Source: Sapientia aquatica (GTDB lineage: Bacteria > Pseudomonadota > Gammaproteobacteria > Burkholderiales > Burkholderiaceae_D). Taken from it: 64,000 nt of DNA. This document shows positions 51,073-57,710 of the stretch, in pieces. The DNA lies in NCBI RefSeq assembly GCF_004358105.1, contig NZ_SMYL01000001.1, positions 310,001-374,000 on the forward strand, read 5' to 3'. The first letter of the stretch is position 1. The number at the start of each line of letters is the position of its first letter. The notes beneath the pieces were generated by a model. That model had not been told where the DNA came from, did not search any database, and saw only the letters and a program-made list of their open reading frames with translations. Position numbers and translations under genes: made by a program.

Positions 51073-51690
51073 ATGAACAAATTACTCACCACTTTACTCG
51101 CTGCCACCTTAGCTACTGGTGCGGCATTTGCTCAAACTCCAACGCCAACAAGCACAACCGCGGCAATTACGCCCACAACTGCACCAGCAACTGCACCGGC
51201 AACTGCACCGGCAACTGCACCGGCAACTGCACCGGCAACTGCACCGGCAACTGCACCGGCAACTGCAATGGCAACTGCACCAGCAACTGCACCAGCGACT
51301 GCACCAGCGACTGCACCAGCAACTGCACCAGCGACTGCACCAGCAACTGCACCAGCAACTGCACCAGCAACTGCACCAGCGACTGCACCAGCAACTGCAC
51401 CAGCGACTGCGGCGCCAACAGTGAAAGCGGCCGTTAGCGCATCAACGAGTGCACTCAGCAGCAAAGTTGGTGCTGATGCCAAAGCGGCCGTGAGTGCTCC
51501 GACCGCGCCTGTTACTAAAGCGGCTGTTGGCACGCAGGCTAAAGTGAACCACACCGTGACCTCGGTGAAAACTGCTGCCCCAGCAGCGAGCGCGGCGACA
51601 ACGAAAGTGGAAGCCAAAGCGCAAGCGAAAGTTGCCACGGTGAAATCGGACTCCAAAACCGCTGTGGTAAAAGAGACGTCAACCAACTAA
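51073..51690 (+). CDS. exported Ala-rich repeat protein, paralogue A
   Basis: A 205-aa protein I do not recognise. The signal peptide MNKLLTTLLAATLATGAAFA is followed by a Thr/Pro stretch. Nineteen tetrapeptide units (TAPA, one TAMA) then occupy about residues 36-111, and an Ala/Lys/Thr/Val-rich tail ends VVKETSTN. No cysteine is present. It shares its signal peptide and tail style with the gene at 61661. The mature part is probably extended, periplasmic or surface-exposed; no function can be given. It has its own leader and terminator. Confidence 0.75.
   Translation: MNKLLTTLLAATLATGAAFAQTPTPTSTTAAITPTTAPATAPATAPATAPATAPATAPATAPATAMATAPATAPATAPATAPATAPATAPATAPATAPATAPATAPATAPATAAPTVKAAVSASTSALSSKVGADAKAAVSAPTAPVTKAAVGTQAKVNHTVTSVKTAAPAASAATTKVEAKAQAKVATVKSDSKTAVVKETSTN
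51178..51405 (+). repeat. 19 x 12-bp tandem repeat (Thr-Ala-Pro-Ala)
   Basis: Nineteen in-frame 12-base units of the type ACTGCACCAGCA. Units 2-7 all use CCGGCA, unit 8 is ACTGCAATGGCA, and units 9-19 use CCAGCA or CCAGCG, partly alternating as a 24-base unit. The blocks suggest separate expansion events. A 12-bp unit keeps the frame whatever the copy number. Confidence 0.95.
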
Positions 51691-51720
51691 TTCGGTGTGG
51701 CGTGTAGGACAACAGCCAGT

Positions 51721-51752
51721 AAAAAACGGCGCTCCGTTGCGCCGTTTTTTTA
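51721..51752 (+). terminator. terminator after Ala-rich paralogue A
   Basis: AAAAACGGCGC pairs with GCGCCGTTTTT around TCCGTT, followed by a T-run. The core stem ACGGCGC/GCGCCGT is the same as that after paralogue B. Confidence 0.88.
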
Positions 51753-51845
51753 TTGTCGATCCTGCCAGCAGCCGCCCGCTAAGCCGCGCCAGATCAACGA
51801 ATTGCCAGAATCGTACTTGTCTTTTGGTAAAACAGTTTCCCAAAA

Positions 51846-51910
51846 GTAAGACAGGCACTGACACGGAGGGTGTAAAAAAAAGTTGTAACCGTGTAAGACA
51901 AATGCTGACA
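51846..51910. repeat. imperfect 18-base direct repeat upstream of a small gene
   Basis: GTAAGACAGGCACTGACA (51846-51863) and GTAAGACAAATGCTGACA (51893-51910) match at 14 of 18 positions, with starts 47 bases apart. They lie 70-140 bases before the ATG at 51983 and may be binding sites. Confidence 0.45.
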
Positions 51911-51982
51911 TTTTTGTGAAATATGGTCTATAAAGGAGTTCACGAGGTCACTATTTTAATTTTGTTGTCGAGGAGTCTACGT

Positions 51983-52201
51983 ATGAAGAACACGTCGTTT
52001 GTCGTTAATGAAACAACTCTGCCGAGCGCTTCTCTTCAAACACAGCAGCATATCTTAGAGCAATTGGACGGCTTTTCGGACATCGAAAAAAGCAGTTTAT
52101 TAGCCGTGTTTTGGTCGCTGCGCACAGAAGTCGCCCAGCAAACGCAACAGTGCCTCAGTAAAGCCCAAGCCAGCGCGGCGCGCGGCGTATTGAGCAGCTA
52201 A
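51983..52201 (+). CDS. hypothetical 72-aa cytoplasmic protein
   Basis: Unrecognised small protein without a signal peptide or hydrophobic segment. It is predicted mostly helical (LQTQQHILEQLDGFSDIEKSS, EVAQQTQQCLSKAQASAARG). AGGAG (51971-51975) lies seven bases before ATG 51983, a strong argument that it is translated. It is bracketed by the repeat pair upstream and a degenerate intergenic repeat downstream. Confidence 0.6.
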   Translation: MKNTSFVVNETTLPSASLQTQQHILEQLDGFSDIEKSSLLAVFWSLRTEVAQQTQQCLSKAQASAARGVLSS

Positions 52202-52495
52202 TCCTGTTTGGCATGTGGGCTGGGGTTAATCCCAGCATCCACGAGCACGATGTTGAGATTGGCTCATCGCTTATCTACTCAACACAACCCACCTCAAGCT
52301 ACCATCCATCCCGCGCAGGCGGATTTTGGGATTGACCTACGCGTCGCAGAAAAGCTGCTGCACGGCATGTTGGTGCGCTGTCTGGATTTACCCTAGTAGT
52401 GTGCGAAAAGCGAGGGAAATCCTACTAGCGACGATCAATCTGCTCGGTTTTGCCTAGCAGCCCACCACATTAAGGTCGCCAAGAGCGGCACGATC

Positions 52496-52516
52496 AGTGT
52501 CGATATTTTTGACACT
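52496..52516. promoter_or_regulatory. candidate activator site for the sigma-54 promoter
   Basis: AGTGTC-N9-GACACT is an exact 6-base inverted repeat ending 60 bases upstream of the -24 element. Sigma-54 activators normally bind such dyads upstream of the promoter. Confidence 0.5.
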
Positions 52517-52576
52517 TTTGATTTAAACGCAACGCAATTTTGGTTAAGTGATTGAATTAATTGATAATTCGATTTG

Positions 52577-52592
52577 TGGCACGCAAATTGCT
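52577..52592 (+). promoter_or_regulatory. sigma-54 (RpoN) promoter
   Basis: TGGCACGCAAATTGCT matches the -24/-12 consensus TGGCACG-N4-TTGCW completely, with the GG and GC pairs exactly 10 bases apart. The ATG of the PEP-CTERM gene lies 43 bases downstream. Confidence 0.85.
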
Positions 52593-52634
52593 GTTAGTTC
52601 ATTAGGTCCACTTCACCTAGTTAGAGGAAAAAAA

Positions 52635-53159
52635 ATGAACATGTTTAAATCATTGTCTATCGCGGTCATCGCCGCATTGTCGTTTGGAATGAGCCAAGCG
52701 CAAGCAACAGAATTGTTTGATTTTACCTTTAGCGGCCCTAGCGCTTCGGGTAGTGGCACATTGGTTGCCAATCCAAATGGTGACGGCACGTTTACCGTGA
52801 TCAGCGGTAGCGGTACAGAAACTGTATTGGGCGCTTCCGACACCTTAACGTTGTTGCTCAATCCAAACGGCATTAGTTTTGCGAAGTCGCCAAACGGCAT
52901 CTTCCTGTTTAATGACCAATTATTCCCGACCGCTAATCCGTTGATGGATCAATACGGCCTGCTGTTTGCTACGTCGAGCGGTACGGAAGTCAATATCTGG
53001 GGTACGGACGCGAATGCCTATATCTACGCCAATCAACGTACCATCAAAGAATCGACCACCTTCTCGTTAAACGATGAAGGTGTAATCCCTGAACCAGCAT
53101 CGATTGCCTTGTTGGGACTTGGTTTGTTGGCTTTTACTGCTGTGCGTCGCAAATCCTAA
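52635..53159 (+). CDS. PEP-CTERM sorting-domain protein
   Basis: A 174-aa exported protein. The signal peptide runs to about SQAQATELF, followed by a Gly/Ser/Asn-rich mature region. The C-terminal sorting signal is IPEPASIALLGLGLLAFTAVRRKS: the PEP motif, a hydrophobic helix, then basic residues. Such proteins are processed by an exosortase (EpsH/XrtA type) and are linked to exopolysaccharide. Neither exosortase nor polysaccharide genes are in this window. AGAGGAAA precedes ATG 52635. Expression should need RpoN and an activator. Confidence 0.9.
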   Translation: MNMFKSLSIAVIAALSFGMSQAQATELFDFTFSGPSASGSGTLVANPNGDGTFTVISGSGTETVLGASDTLTLLLNPNGISFAKSPNGIFLFNDQLFPTANPLMDQYGLLFATSSGTEVNIWGTDANAYIYANQRTIKESTTFSLNDEGVIPEPASIALLGLGLLAFTAVRRKS

Positions 53160-53184
53160 ACGCTGCGCGGTAAGCTTGTTGCAG

Positions 53185-53213
53185 AAAAAAAGCCCGCTTA
53201 GTGCGGGCTTTTT
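53185..53213 (+). terminator. terminator after the PEP-CTERM gene
   Basis: AAAAAGCCCGC pairs with GCGGGCTTTTT around TTAGT. Confidence 0.9.
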
Positions 53214-53230
53214 GCTTTGATGGTGGCTTA

Positions 53231-53282
53231 TTCCTTCCTTCCTTCCTTCCTTCCTTCCTTCCTTCCTTCCTTCCTTCCTTCC
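53231..53282. repeat. (TTCC)13 tetranucleotide tract
   Basis: Thirteen perfect TTCC units over 52 bases, followed by imperfect TTCT-TTCC-TTTTCC. Tracts of this kind are prone to slipped-strand length change. It lies seven bases after the PEP-CTERM terminator T-run ends and not inside a convincing gene. Confidence 0.97.
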
Positions 53283-53608
53283 TTCTTTCCTTTTCCTGCT
53301 TTATCGGCAAAGGCGTGCTGCGAGATCTTGGCGCAGTCAAGCACCGCATGGTGTTGCACGCGTAGCTTAACCATCAACCGATTACTCGTTGTTTCGCCAT
53401 TTCCGCCTGCGCTGAGGGCGTTTTGGGATCGGCTGTGCCGTTTAATACAGTTAGGCTCGGACGCAATCCCAGCATCAAGAGTTGTCCCGCAGGAACTGGC
53501 TCTCAGCTTGCCTCCATTCAACCCAACCTGAACCTACTGTCACTCCCGTTCAGGCGGGAATCTAGCGATTTATCGACCAGTCAACGACCGTGCAGCACGC
53601 CATGTTAG

Positions 53609-53651
53609 GCATTTTCTGGATCCCCGCCTGCGCGGGGATGACGAGTTGGCG
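53609..53651. repeat. 43-base palindromic intergenic repeat, copy 1
   Basis: It contains ATCCCCGC-CTGC-GCGGGGAT, a perfect 8-bp stem, inside a 43-base sequence identical to 55553-55595. Similarity continues weakly about 20 bases further to CCTTAGT. It resembles REP-type elements common in proteobacteria. Confidence 0.85.
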
Positions 53652-53800
53652 TTGGTGTGCCACCTTAGTTAGCGGCGCGCCAATTGACTAAGTCTTGCTC
53701 AAGGCCGTGATGCCATTCCAGCATCTGCAATGAATCGGCAGGCATTGCATCGCTGTCTGCCATTGTGCTTGCGCGGGGGGTGGGGCTTTTTTTTGATGGC

Positions 53801-54595
53801 TTAGTCGCTGTGGTTTGCCGTGCCGAGCGGCGCTAAGCAGACGAGTTTGCAGTCGGATTCTGAGGCCACAATTAATGTGGTTTGCATAAAGTGCAGCGCA
53901 CCGACTATTGGGTGCTGAAAATGGCGCGCGCCGCTGTCTCGGGCGAGCACGTGTTGTGCTTTCCAGCATTGACCAAAATAGGGGCTTTGGGCCGACAATT
54001 GCTCGATTAATTCTTGCATGGCGCGGTCGTTGTGATGGCGGCTGAAATCGGCTCGAAATTGGGCCACCAAACGCGCGGCGCGGTCGGGCCAGTCGTCGAT
54101 TAGGGTTTGTGCTGCGGGGTGCAAGAAGACGAATTTGAGCAAATTACGTTCGCTCGCTGCGCTGTCTAGCCAGCCAACAAATAATTGCGCGGCGGCGTCG
54201 TTCCATGCTCTGGCGGTCCAAGTATGGTCGAGCAAATACGCCGGCGCGGCAAACAAGGCGGGTAAGGCCAAGGTGCTTGGCAAAAGTGCTGCGCTGGGCT
54301 CGTCGGGTGCAATCGGGTCGCGCTTTTCGGCCAGATCAAACAAGGTGGCGCGCTCGGCGGCGCTGAGTTGCAGCGCTTGCGCTAAACGGTCTAGCGCATT
54401 GACCGACGCGGCTACATCGCGCCCTTGCTCTAGCCAAGTAATCCAGGTCGCGCTGACCGCGCAGGCTTGGGCCAATTCTTCGCGCCGTAATCCGGGTGTG
54501 CGGCGGCGTCCGATCGATTTGGCCGCAGGCGTTAAGCGTTCGCGGTGCGAGCGGATGAATTCGCCAAGTAGCGTGCGGCGGTGAGCATCGGTCAT
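53801..54595 (-). CDS. Xre-family regulator with MmyB-like ligand domain
   Basis: A 264-aa transcription factor. The N-terminal helix-turn-helix (LRREELAQACAVSATWITWLEQGRD, about 35-60) is followed by the MmyB-like sensor region (PAYLLDHTWTARAWNDAAAQLF; NLLKFVFLHPAAQTLI). Proteins of this type usually regulate the gene divergent from them, here the methyltransferase at 54697. The gene is visibly more GC-rich than the core, which may indicate transfer. Confidence 0.9.
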   Translation of the reverse strand: MTDAHRRTLLGEFIRSHRERLTPAAKSIGRRRTPGLRREELAQACAVSATWITWLEQGRDVAASVNALDRLAQALQLSAAERATLFDLAEKRDPIAPDEPSAALLPSTLALPALFAAPAYLLDHTWTARAWNDAAAQLFVGWLDSAASERNLLKFVFLHPAAQTLIDDWPDRAARLVAQFRADFSRHHNDRAMQELIEQLSAQSPYFGQCWKAQHVLARDSGARHFQHPIVGALHFMQTTLIVASESDCKLVCLAPLGTANHSD

Positions 54596-54607
54596 GGTGA
54601 ACTATAT

Positions 54608-54643
54608 ACTAGGATAAATGAGATTATTGTACTAGGTTAAATT
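54608..54643. promoter_or_regulatory. tandem operator-like repeats between regulator and methyltransferase
   Basis: TACTAGGATAAAT (54608-54620) and TACTAGGTTAAAT (54631-54643) differ at one base and start 23 bases apart, about two helical turns. They lie in the only gap between the divergent genes and are the likely binding sites of the Xre/MmyB-type regulator. Confidence 0.6.
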
Positions 54644-54696
54644 CGGCGTAACAATCGAGTTAGTTTTCTGTTCTCGATTCACTTTAGGAGTTTTTC

Positions 54697-55461
54697 ATGA
54701 TCAATAATGCTAACCACGACACGCTGGTGACCAATCAATTCGGCCCACGCGCTAACGCCTATTTAACCAGTGCGGTGCACGCTAGTGGCGCCGATTTGGA
54801 CTGCATGGCCGAGCTGATTGGTGCGCGCCCGAACGCCAAAGCGCTCGATGTGGGCTGCGGCGGTGGACATGCCGCATACCGCTTGGCGGGCTTGGTTCAG
54901 GAAGTGGTGGCGTGCGATTTATCCGAGAAAATGCTCTCGGTCGTGCGTGCCGAAGCGGCGCAGCGCGGCCTAGGTAATATCGTCACCCAACTTGCTGCCG
55001 CTGAAGCCTTACCGCAGCAAGACGGGGCCTTTGATGTGGCGGTCACACGTTACAGCGCCCATCATTGGCGCGACGTGCCAGCAGGATTAGCGCAACTGCG
55101 CCGAGTGCTTGCGCCGAATGGAATTGGCGTGGTGATGGACGTGATCGCGCCGGAAATGCCCTTACTTAATACCTGGTTGCAAAGCATGGAGCTGCTGCGC
55201 GACCCGTCGCATGTGTGCAATGGATCGTTGAGTCAATGGACCAACTGGTTAGCACAAGCTGGTTTTGTGATCGACGCTGTGCATCAGTTCCGTTTGCGCT
55301 TGGAGTTTGGTGCGTGGGTGGAGCGCATCCAAACGCCGCCCGCCCATGTCCAAGCGATACGCTCGTTGCAGCAGATGGCGAGCGCCGAAGTGCGCGAGTA
55401 TTTTGCGCTGGAGTCGGACGGCAGTTTTACCGTCGATAGTGTGGTGATTGCGCTGCGCTAG
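54697..55461 (+). CDS. class I SAM-dependent methyltransferase
   Basis: A 254-aa methyltransferase with motif I ALDVGCGGGHAAYRLAG, followed by VVACDLSEKML and the AVTRYSAHHWRDVP segment typical of the UbiE/Methyltransf_11 group. The substrate is unknown. TAGGAG lies before ATG 54697. It diverges from the MmyB-type regulator, which probably controls it. Confidence 0.9.
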   Translation: MINNANHDTLVTNQFGPRANAYLTSAVHASGADLDCMAELIGARPNAKALDVGCGGGHAAYRLAGLVQEVVACDLSEKMLSVVRAEAAQRGLGNIVTQLAAAEALPQQDGAFDVAVTRYSAHHWRDVPAGLAQLRRVLAPNGIGVVMDVIAPEMPLLNTWLQSMELLRDPSHVCNGSLSQWTNWLAQAGFVIDAVHQFRLRLEFGAWVERIQTPPAHVQAIRSLQQMASAEVREYFALESDGSFTVDSVVIALR

Positions 55462-55771
55462 CGGTGATGGTTGGCAGGTAAAGATTTATCCGACAGGCGT
55501 TGTAATCTAAGGATGTGTACGATATTGGCTCAATATGTTGCCCGGCTGCAATGCATTTTCTGGATCCCCGCCTGCGCGGGGATGACGAGTTGGCGATTGT
55601 GTTCACTGCCTTAGTGTCGGCCCCAGGACAAATGGCTAAATTTTGCTGTTGGCTGGGACGGCATCCCTGCATACCGCACTGCGCGCAAGAGGACGTAATT
55701 ACTTTTTACGAACGGACTTCATGGGTTCGTTCTAGCCTGCCACGCTTTTATCTATGCAGCATCAGCCCACG
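55462..55771. other. 310-base gap with the second palindromic repeat
   Basis: Apart from the repeat copy at 55553-55595 and its weaker continuation to about 55613, I see no gene or clear regulatory site. The methyltransferase and the hydrolase converge here. Confidence 0.5.
55553..55595. repeat. 43-base palindromic intergenic repeat, copy 2
   Basis: Identical over 43 bases to 53609-53651 and in the same orientation, 1.94 kb away. The flanking bases differ. Confidence 0.85.
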
Positions 55772-56902
55772 CTATTTGTGTTGCGCGGCATCGTAATGCT
55801 CAGTCGCATGCAAAAAAGCCGCCATGTGCTGGTTGAGAAACTCGCCATCTTCTGGACTGGCTGCGGCACCCGCCGGATGTCCCCACAGTGACGGGATGGG
55901 CGCGAAGGTCACGTTGGGAATAAAGGCGGCCTCGTACTTGGCGTCACTGACTGGAAAATACAAATCGGTTTCCGAAGGCATGTATAGCACGGGCACTTTG
56001 ATCGATTTGAGTGCCGCTTCGACGTCGCCGTGGAAGGGTGCCGTACCGCCGACATCGTGGGTTTGCCAGGTCCGCATTTGCAGGATCAAATCGTTGGCAT
56101 CCGCGCCCGGGATGAAATCGGTGCGAAAGTTTTGAATCACTTTGGCCAGGGTAATGTCGGCCGGCGCGTCGATGCGCCACATTTCACGGCGCCACCATTC
56201 CTGCGAAAACAGCCAACCGGTCCAGACCACGGCGAATGCTTCTAAGCCTTTCTCGGGCGGTGCGGTGTAGTCGCCGTTGTTAAAACTGCTGTCGGCCGTA
56301 ATTGCGGCGATTTGACCTTCAAGTCGCACAATGCCGTGTCCATAGGTTTTGGCTGTGCCAGAAGTGGCGACGATGCCATCCATGAAATCGGGATAACTCA
56401 CCGCCCACTGAAAAGCCTGCTGTGCACCCATCGAAAACCCGATCACGCTACGCAAATGCGGCACCTTGAGCGCGGCCAAGAGTTGGTATTCGGCGTTGAT
56501 ATTGTCGCGCACCGTCATCAACGGAAAGCGCGGCCCGTGAAACGGTTCGGGCGTATTGCTGGGCGAGGACGAGCGACCATTGCCAAATAATTCGGTGGTG
56601 ATTAAGAATAATTTGCTTGGGTCCAATGCCTTGCCTGGGCCGATGAGAAAGTCATAACCGGTGAGCGTGGCCATGTAATGCGATGGCAGCAGCACCGCGT
56701 TGTCGCCCGCGGCATTGAGCGTGCCGTAGGTGCCATAGACGACCTTGGCCTCGGGCAGTGTCACGCCGCTCTCGGTCGTAAAATTGTGCAGGATAAATTC
56801 GTGCTGCACCGGCACGATAGGCTCGACTGCCGCTGCATTGAAGAACCAGCCGATGCTGGCTGCGGCAAGTAGGATGTTTTGCATGAGGTTTTTGACGGGC
56901 AT
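55772..56902 (-). CDS. exported alpha/beta hydrolase, MetX-like
   Basis: A 376-aa protein with an N-terminal signal peptide (QNILLAAASIGWFFNAAAVEP). The alpha/beta-hydrolase fold is related to homoserine O-acetyltransferase (LITTELFGNGRSSSPSN; HLRSVIGFSMGAQQAF). The triad is Ser in GFSMGAQQ, Asp in SETDLYF and His in LWGHPAG. Export makes a role in methionine synthesis unlikely; a secreted esterase or acyltransferase is more plausible. AGGAG precedes ATG 56902. Composition is GC-rich like the neighbouring methyltransferase. Confidence 0.88.
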   Translation of the reverse strand: MPVKNLMQNILLAAASIGWFFNAAAVEPIVPVQHEFILHNFTTESGVTLPEAKVVYGTYGTLNAAGDNAVLLPSHYMATLTGYDFLIGPGKALDPSKLFLITTELFGNGRSSSPSNTPEPFHGPRFPLMTVRDNINAEYQLLAALKVPHLRSVIGFSMGAQQAFQWAVSYPDFMDGIVATSGTAKTYGHGIVRLEGQIAAITADSSFNNGDYTAPPEKGLEAFAVVWTGWLFSQEWWRREMWRIDAPADITLAKVIQNFRTDFIPGADANDLILQMRTWQTHDVGGTAPFHGDVEAALKSIKVPVLYMPSETDLYFPVSDAKYEAAFIPNVTFAPIPSLWGHPAGAAASPEDGEFLNQHMAAFLHATEHYDAAQHK

Positions 56903-57304
56903 GGCATTGCTCCTGATTTGGATTCGTTAGCTTGTGCGTGGATCGCGCTATTGGCTTGCTTGACTCGAAACAACGTGGCGCAGCGGATGCCGTATTAAAT
57001 CAAGATTGACGTCATTGCGGTAAGGTTTTATCGGGACAGCCAATGATGTTGGCTCAGACGGGGGCGAATTGTTGCGCCACGGCAGGCGAGTTGAGGGCGT
57101 ATGCGTTGGGCTAACGCTGGCTTTGCTCATCATGCTTTATGTGCCAAGCCCTGAGCAAATGGGCGGGTAAATGATGTCGGCAATGCCGAGGAGCCAACTT
57201 GATCGATCACTGATTTGTCGGCTCAGGTTGGCCTTGATCGATCGCAGCGCATTCGCCAGCCTTTATGCGAAGAATTTAACAATGGTGACTACTTGTGTGT
57301 ACGA

Positions 57305-57337
57305 TTTCGTCTGACACGTAGCGTTTTTCGTCTGACA
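57305..57337. repeat. 12-base direct repeat spaced 21 bases
   Basis: TTTCGTCTGACA occurs at 57305-57316 and 57326-57337. The 21-base period is two helical turns, as expected for two protein molecules bound on one DNA face. Confidence 0.6.
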
Positions 57338-57567
57338 AATATGCCTCACGGGCGGCTGTTTTCGCGTTATTTTTCACGCGCTTTTTTAGCGCTTTTTGGG
57401 TGATTTATTGATCTTGTTGAACCGCTGGATGTGTCAATTTTCATATTAAAAACAATGCGTTAGTATCGTATGTGTGACATAAATAAGACAAAAAATTAAT
57501 AGTGCGCTAACGCAATGTGGAAATTACTGATAGTAATTTAGCTATTAATGGGTTTTGCCATCAGTTG

Positions 57568-57598
57568 AATTGTTAAAATTCGTTAAGATTTAACAATT
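57568..57598. promoter_or_regulatory. AT-rich inverted repeat upstream of the collagen-like gene
   Basis: AATTGTTAAA-N11-TTTAACAATT is an exact 10-base inverted repeat 113 bases before ATG 57711. It may be an operator or an mRNA leader hairpin. Confidence 0.45.
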
Positions 57599-57710
57599 GA
57601 TCTCAACTTTGCGACTCTCCAGTAGTGTCAATGCGTGGTGCTAATTCTGTTTTAAATCCCAAAATCAAATTCAAAATCAAAATCAAATCCTATTTATCAG
57701 GGAGGGATAG

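Larger units (their letters stand above)
52202..52634. other. 433-base gap: degenerate repeat and sigma-54 control region
   Basis: The first part (about 52213-52395) resembles 53447-53610 in several blocks (AATCCCAGCATC; a GCAGGCGG-type hairpin; GGCATGTT) and seems to be a decayed copy of the same intergenic repeat. The second part contains the inverted repeat and promoter of the PEP-CTERM gene. Confidence 0.5.
53160..53800. other. 641-base intergenic region rich in repeats
   Basis: It contains in order the PEP-CTERM terminator, a 13-unit TTCC tract, a roughly 200-base stretch of degenerate intergenic repeat (53447-53608), and a 43-base palindromic repeat. Frames through the TTCC tract have no ribosome site and repeat-derived sequence, so I do not call a gene. 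Confidence 0.6.
56903..57710. other. 808-base intergenic region with several repeat motifs
   Basis: No convincing gene. It holds a repeated CTTGATCGATC (57198 and 57233), the first copy containing the palindrome TGATCGATCA. It also holds a 12-base direct repeat at 57305/57326 and an AT-rich inverted repeat at 57568-57598. These lie ahead of the collagen-like lipoprotein gene, whose promoter was not identified. Confidence 0.5.

Noticed and set aside
51178-51405. The 12-bp array as a CRISPR
   Set aside because: Units are contiguous without spacers, in frame with a signal-peptide protein, and no cas gene is present.
51132-51686. Long minus-strand open frame of Val/Ala/Gly repeats through the TAPA array
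   Set aside because: It is the shadow of the 12-bp repeat on the other strand, with no ribosome site and no non-repetitive domain.
53217-53531. Genes encoded across the TTCC tract on either strand
   Set aside because: Frames owe their length to the repeat, begin without a ribosome site right after a terminator, and their non-repeat parts look random.
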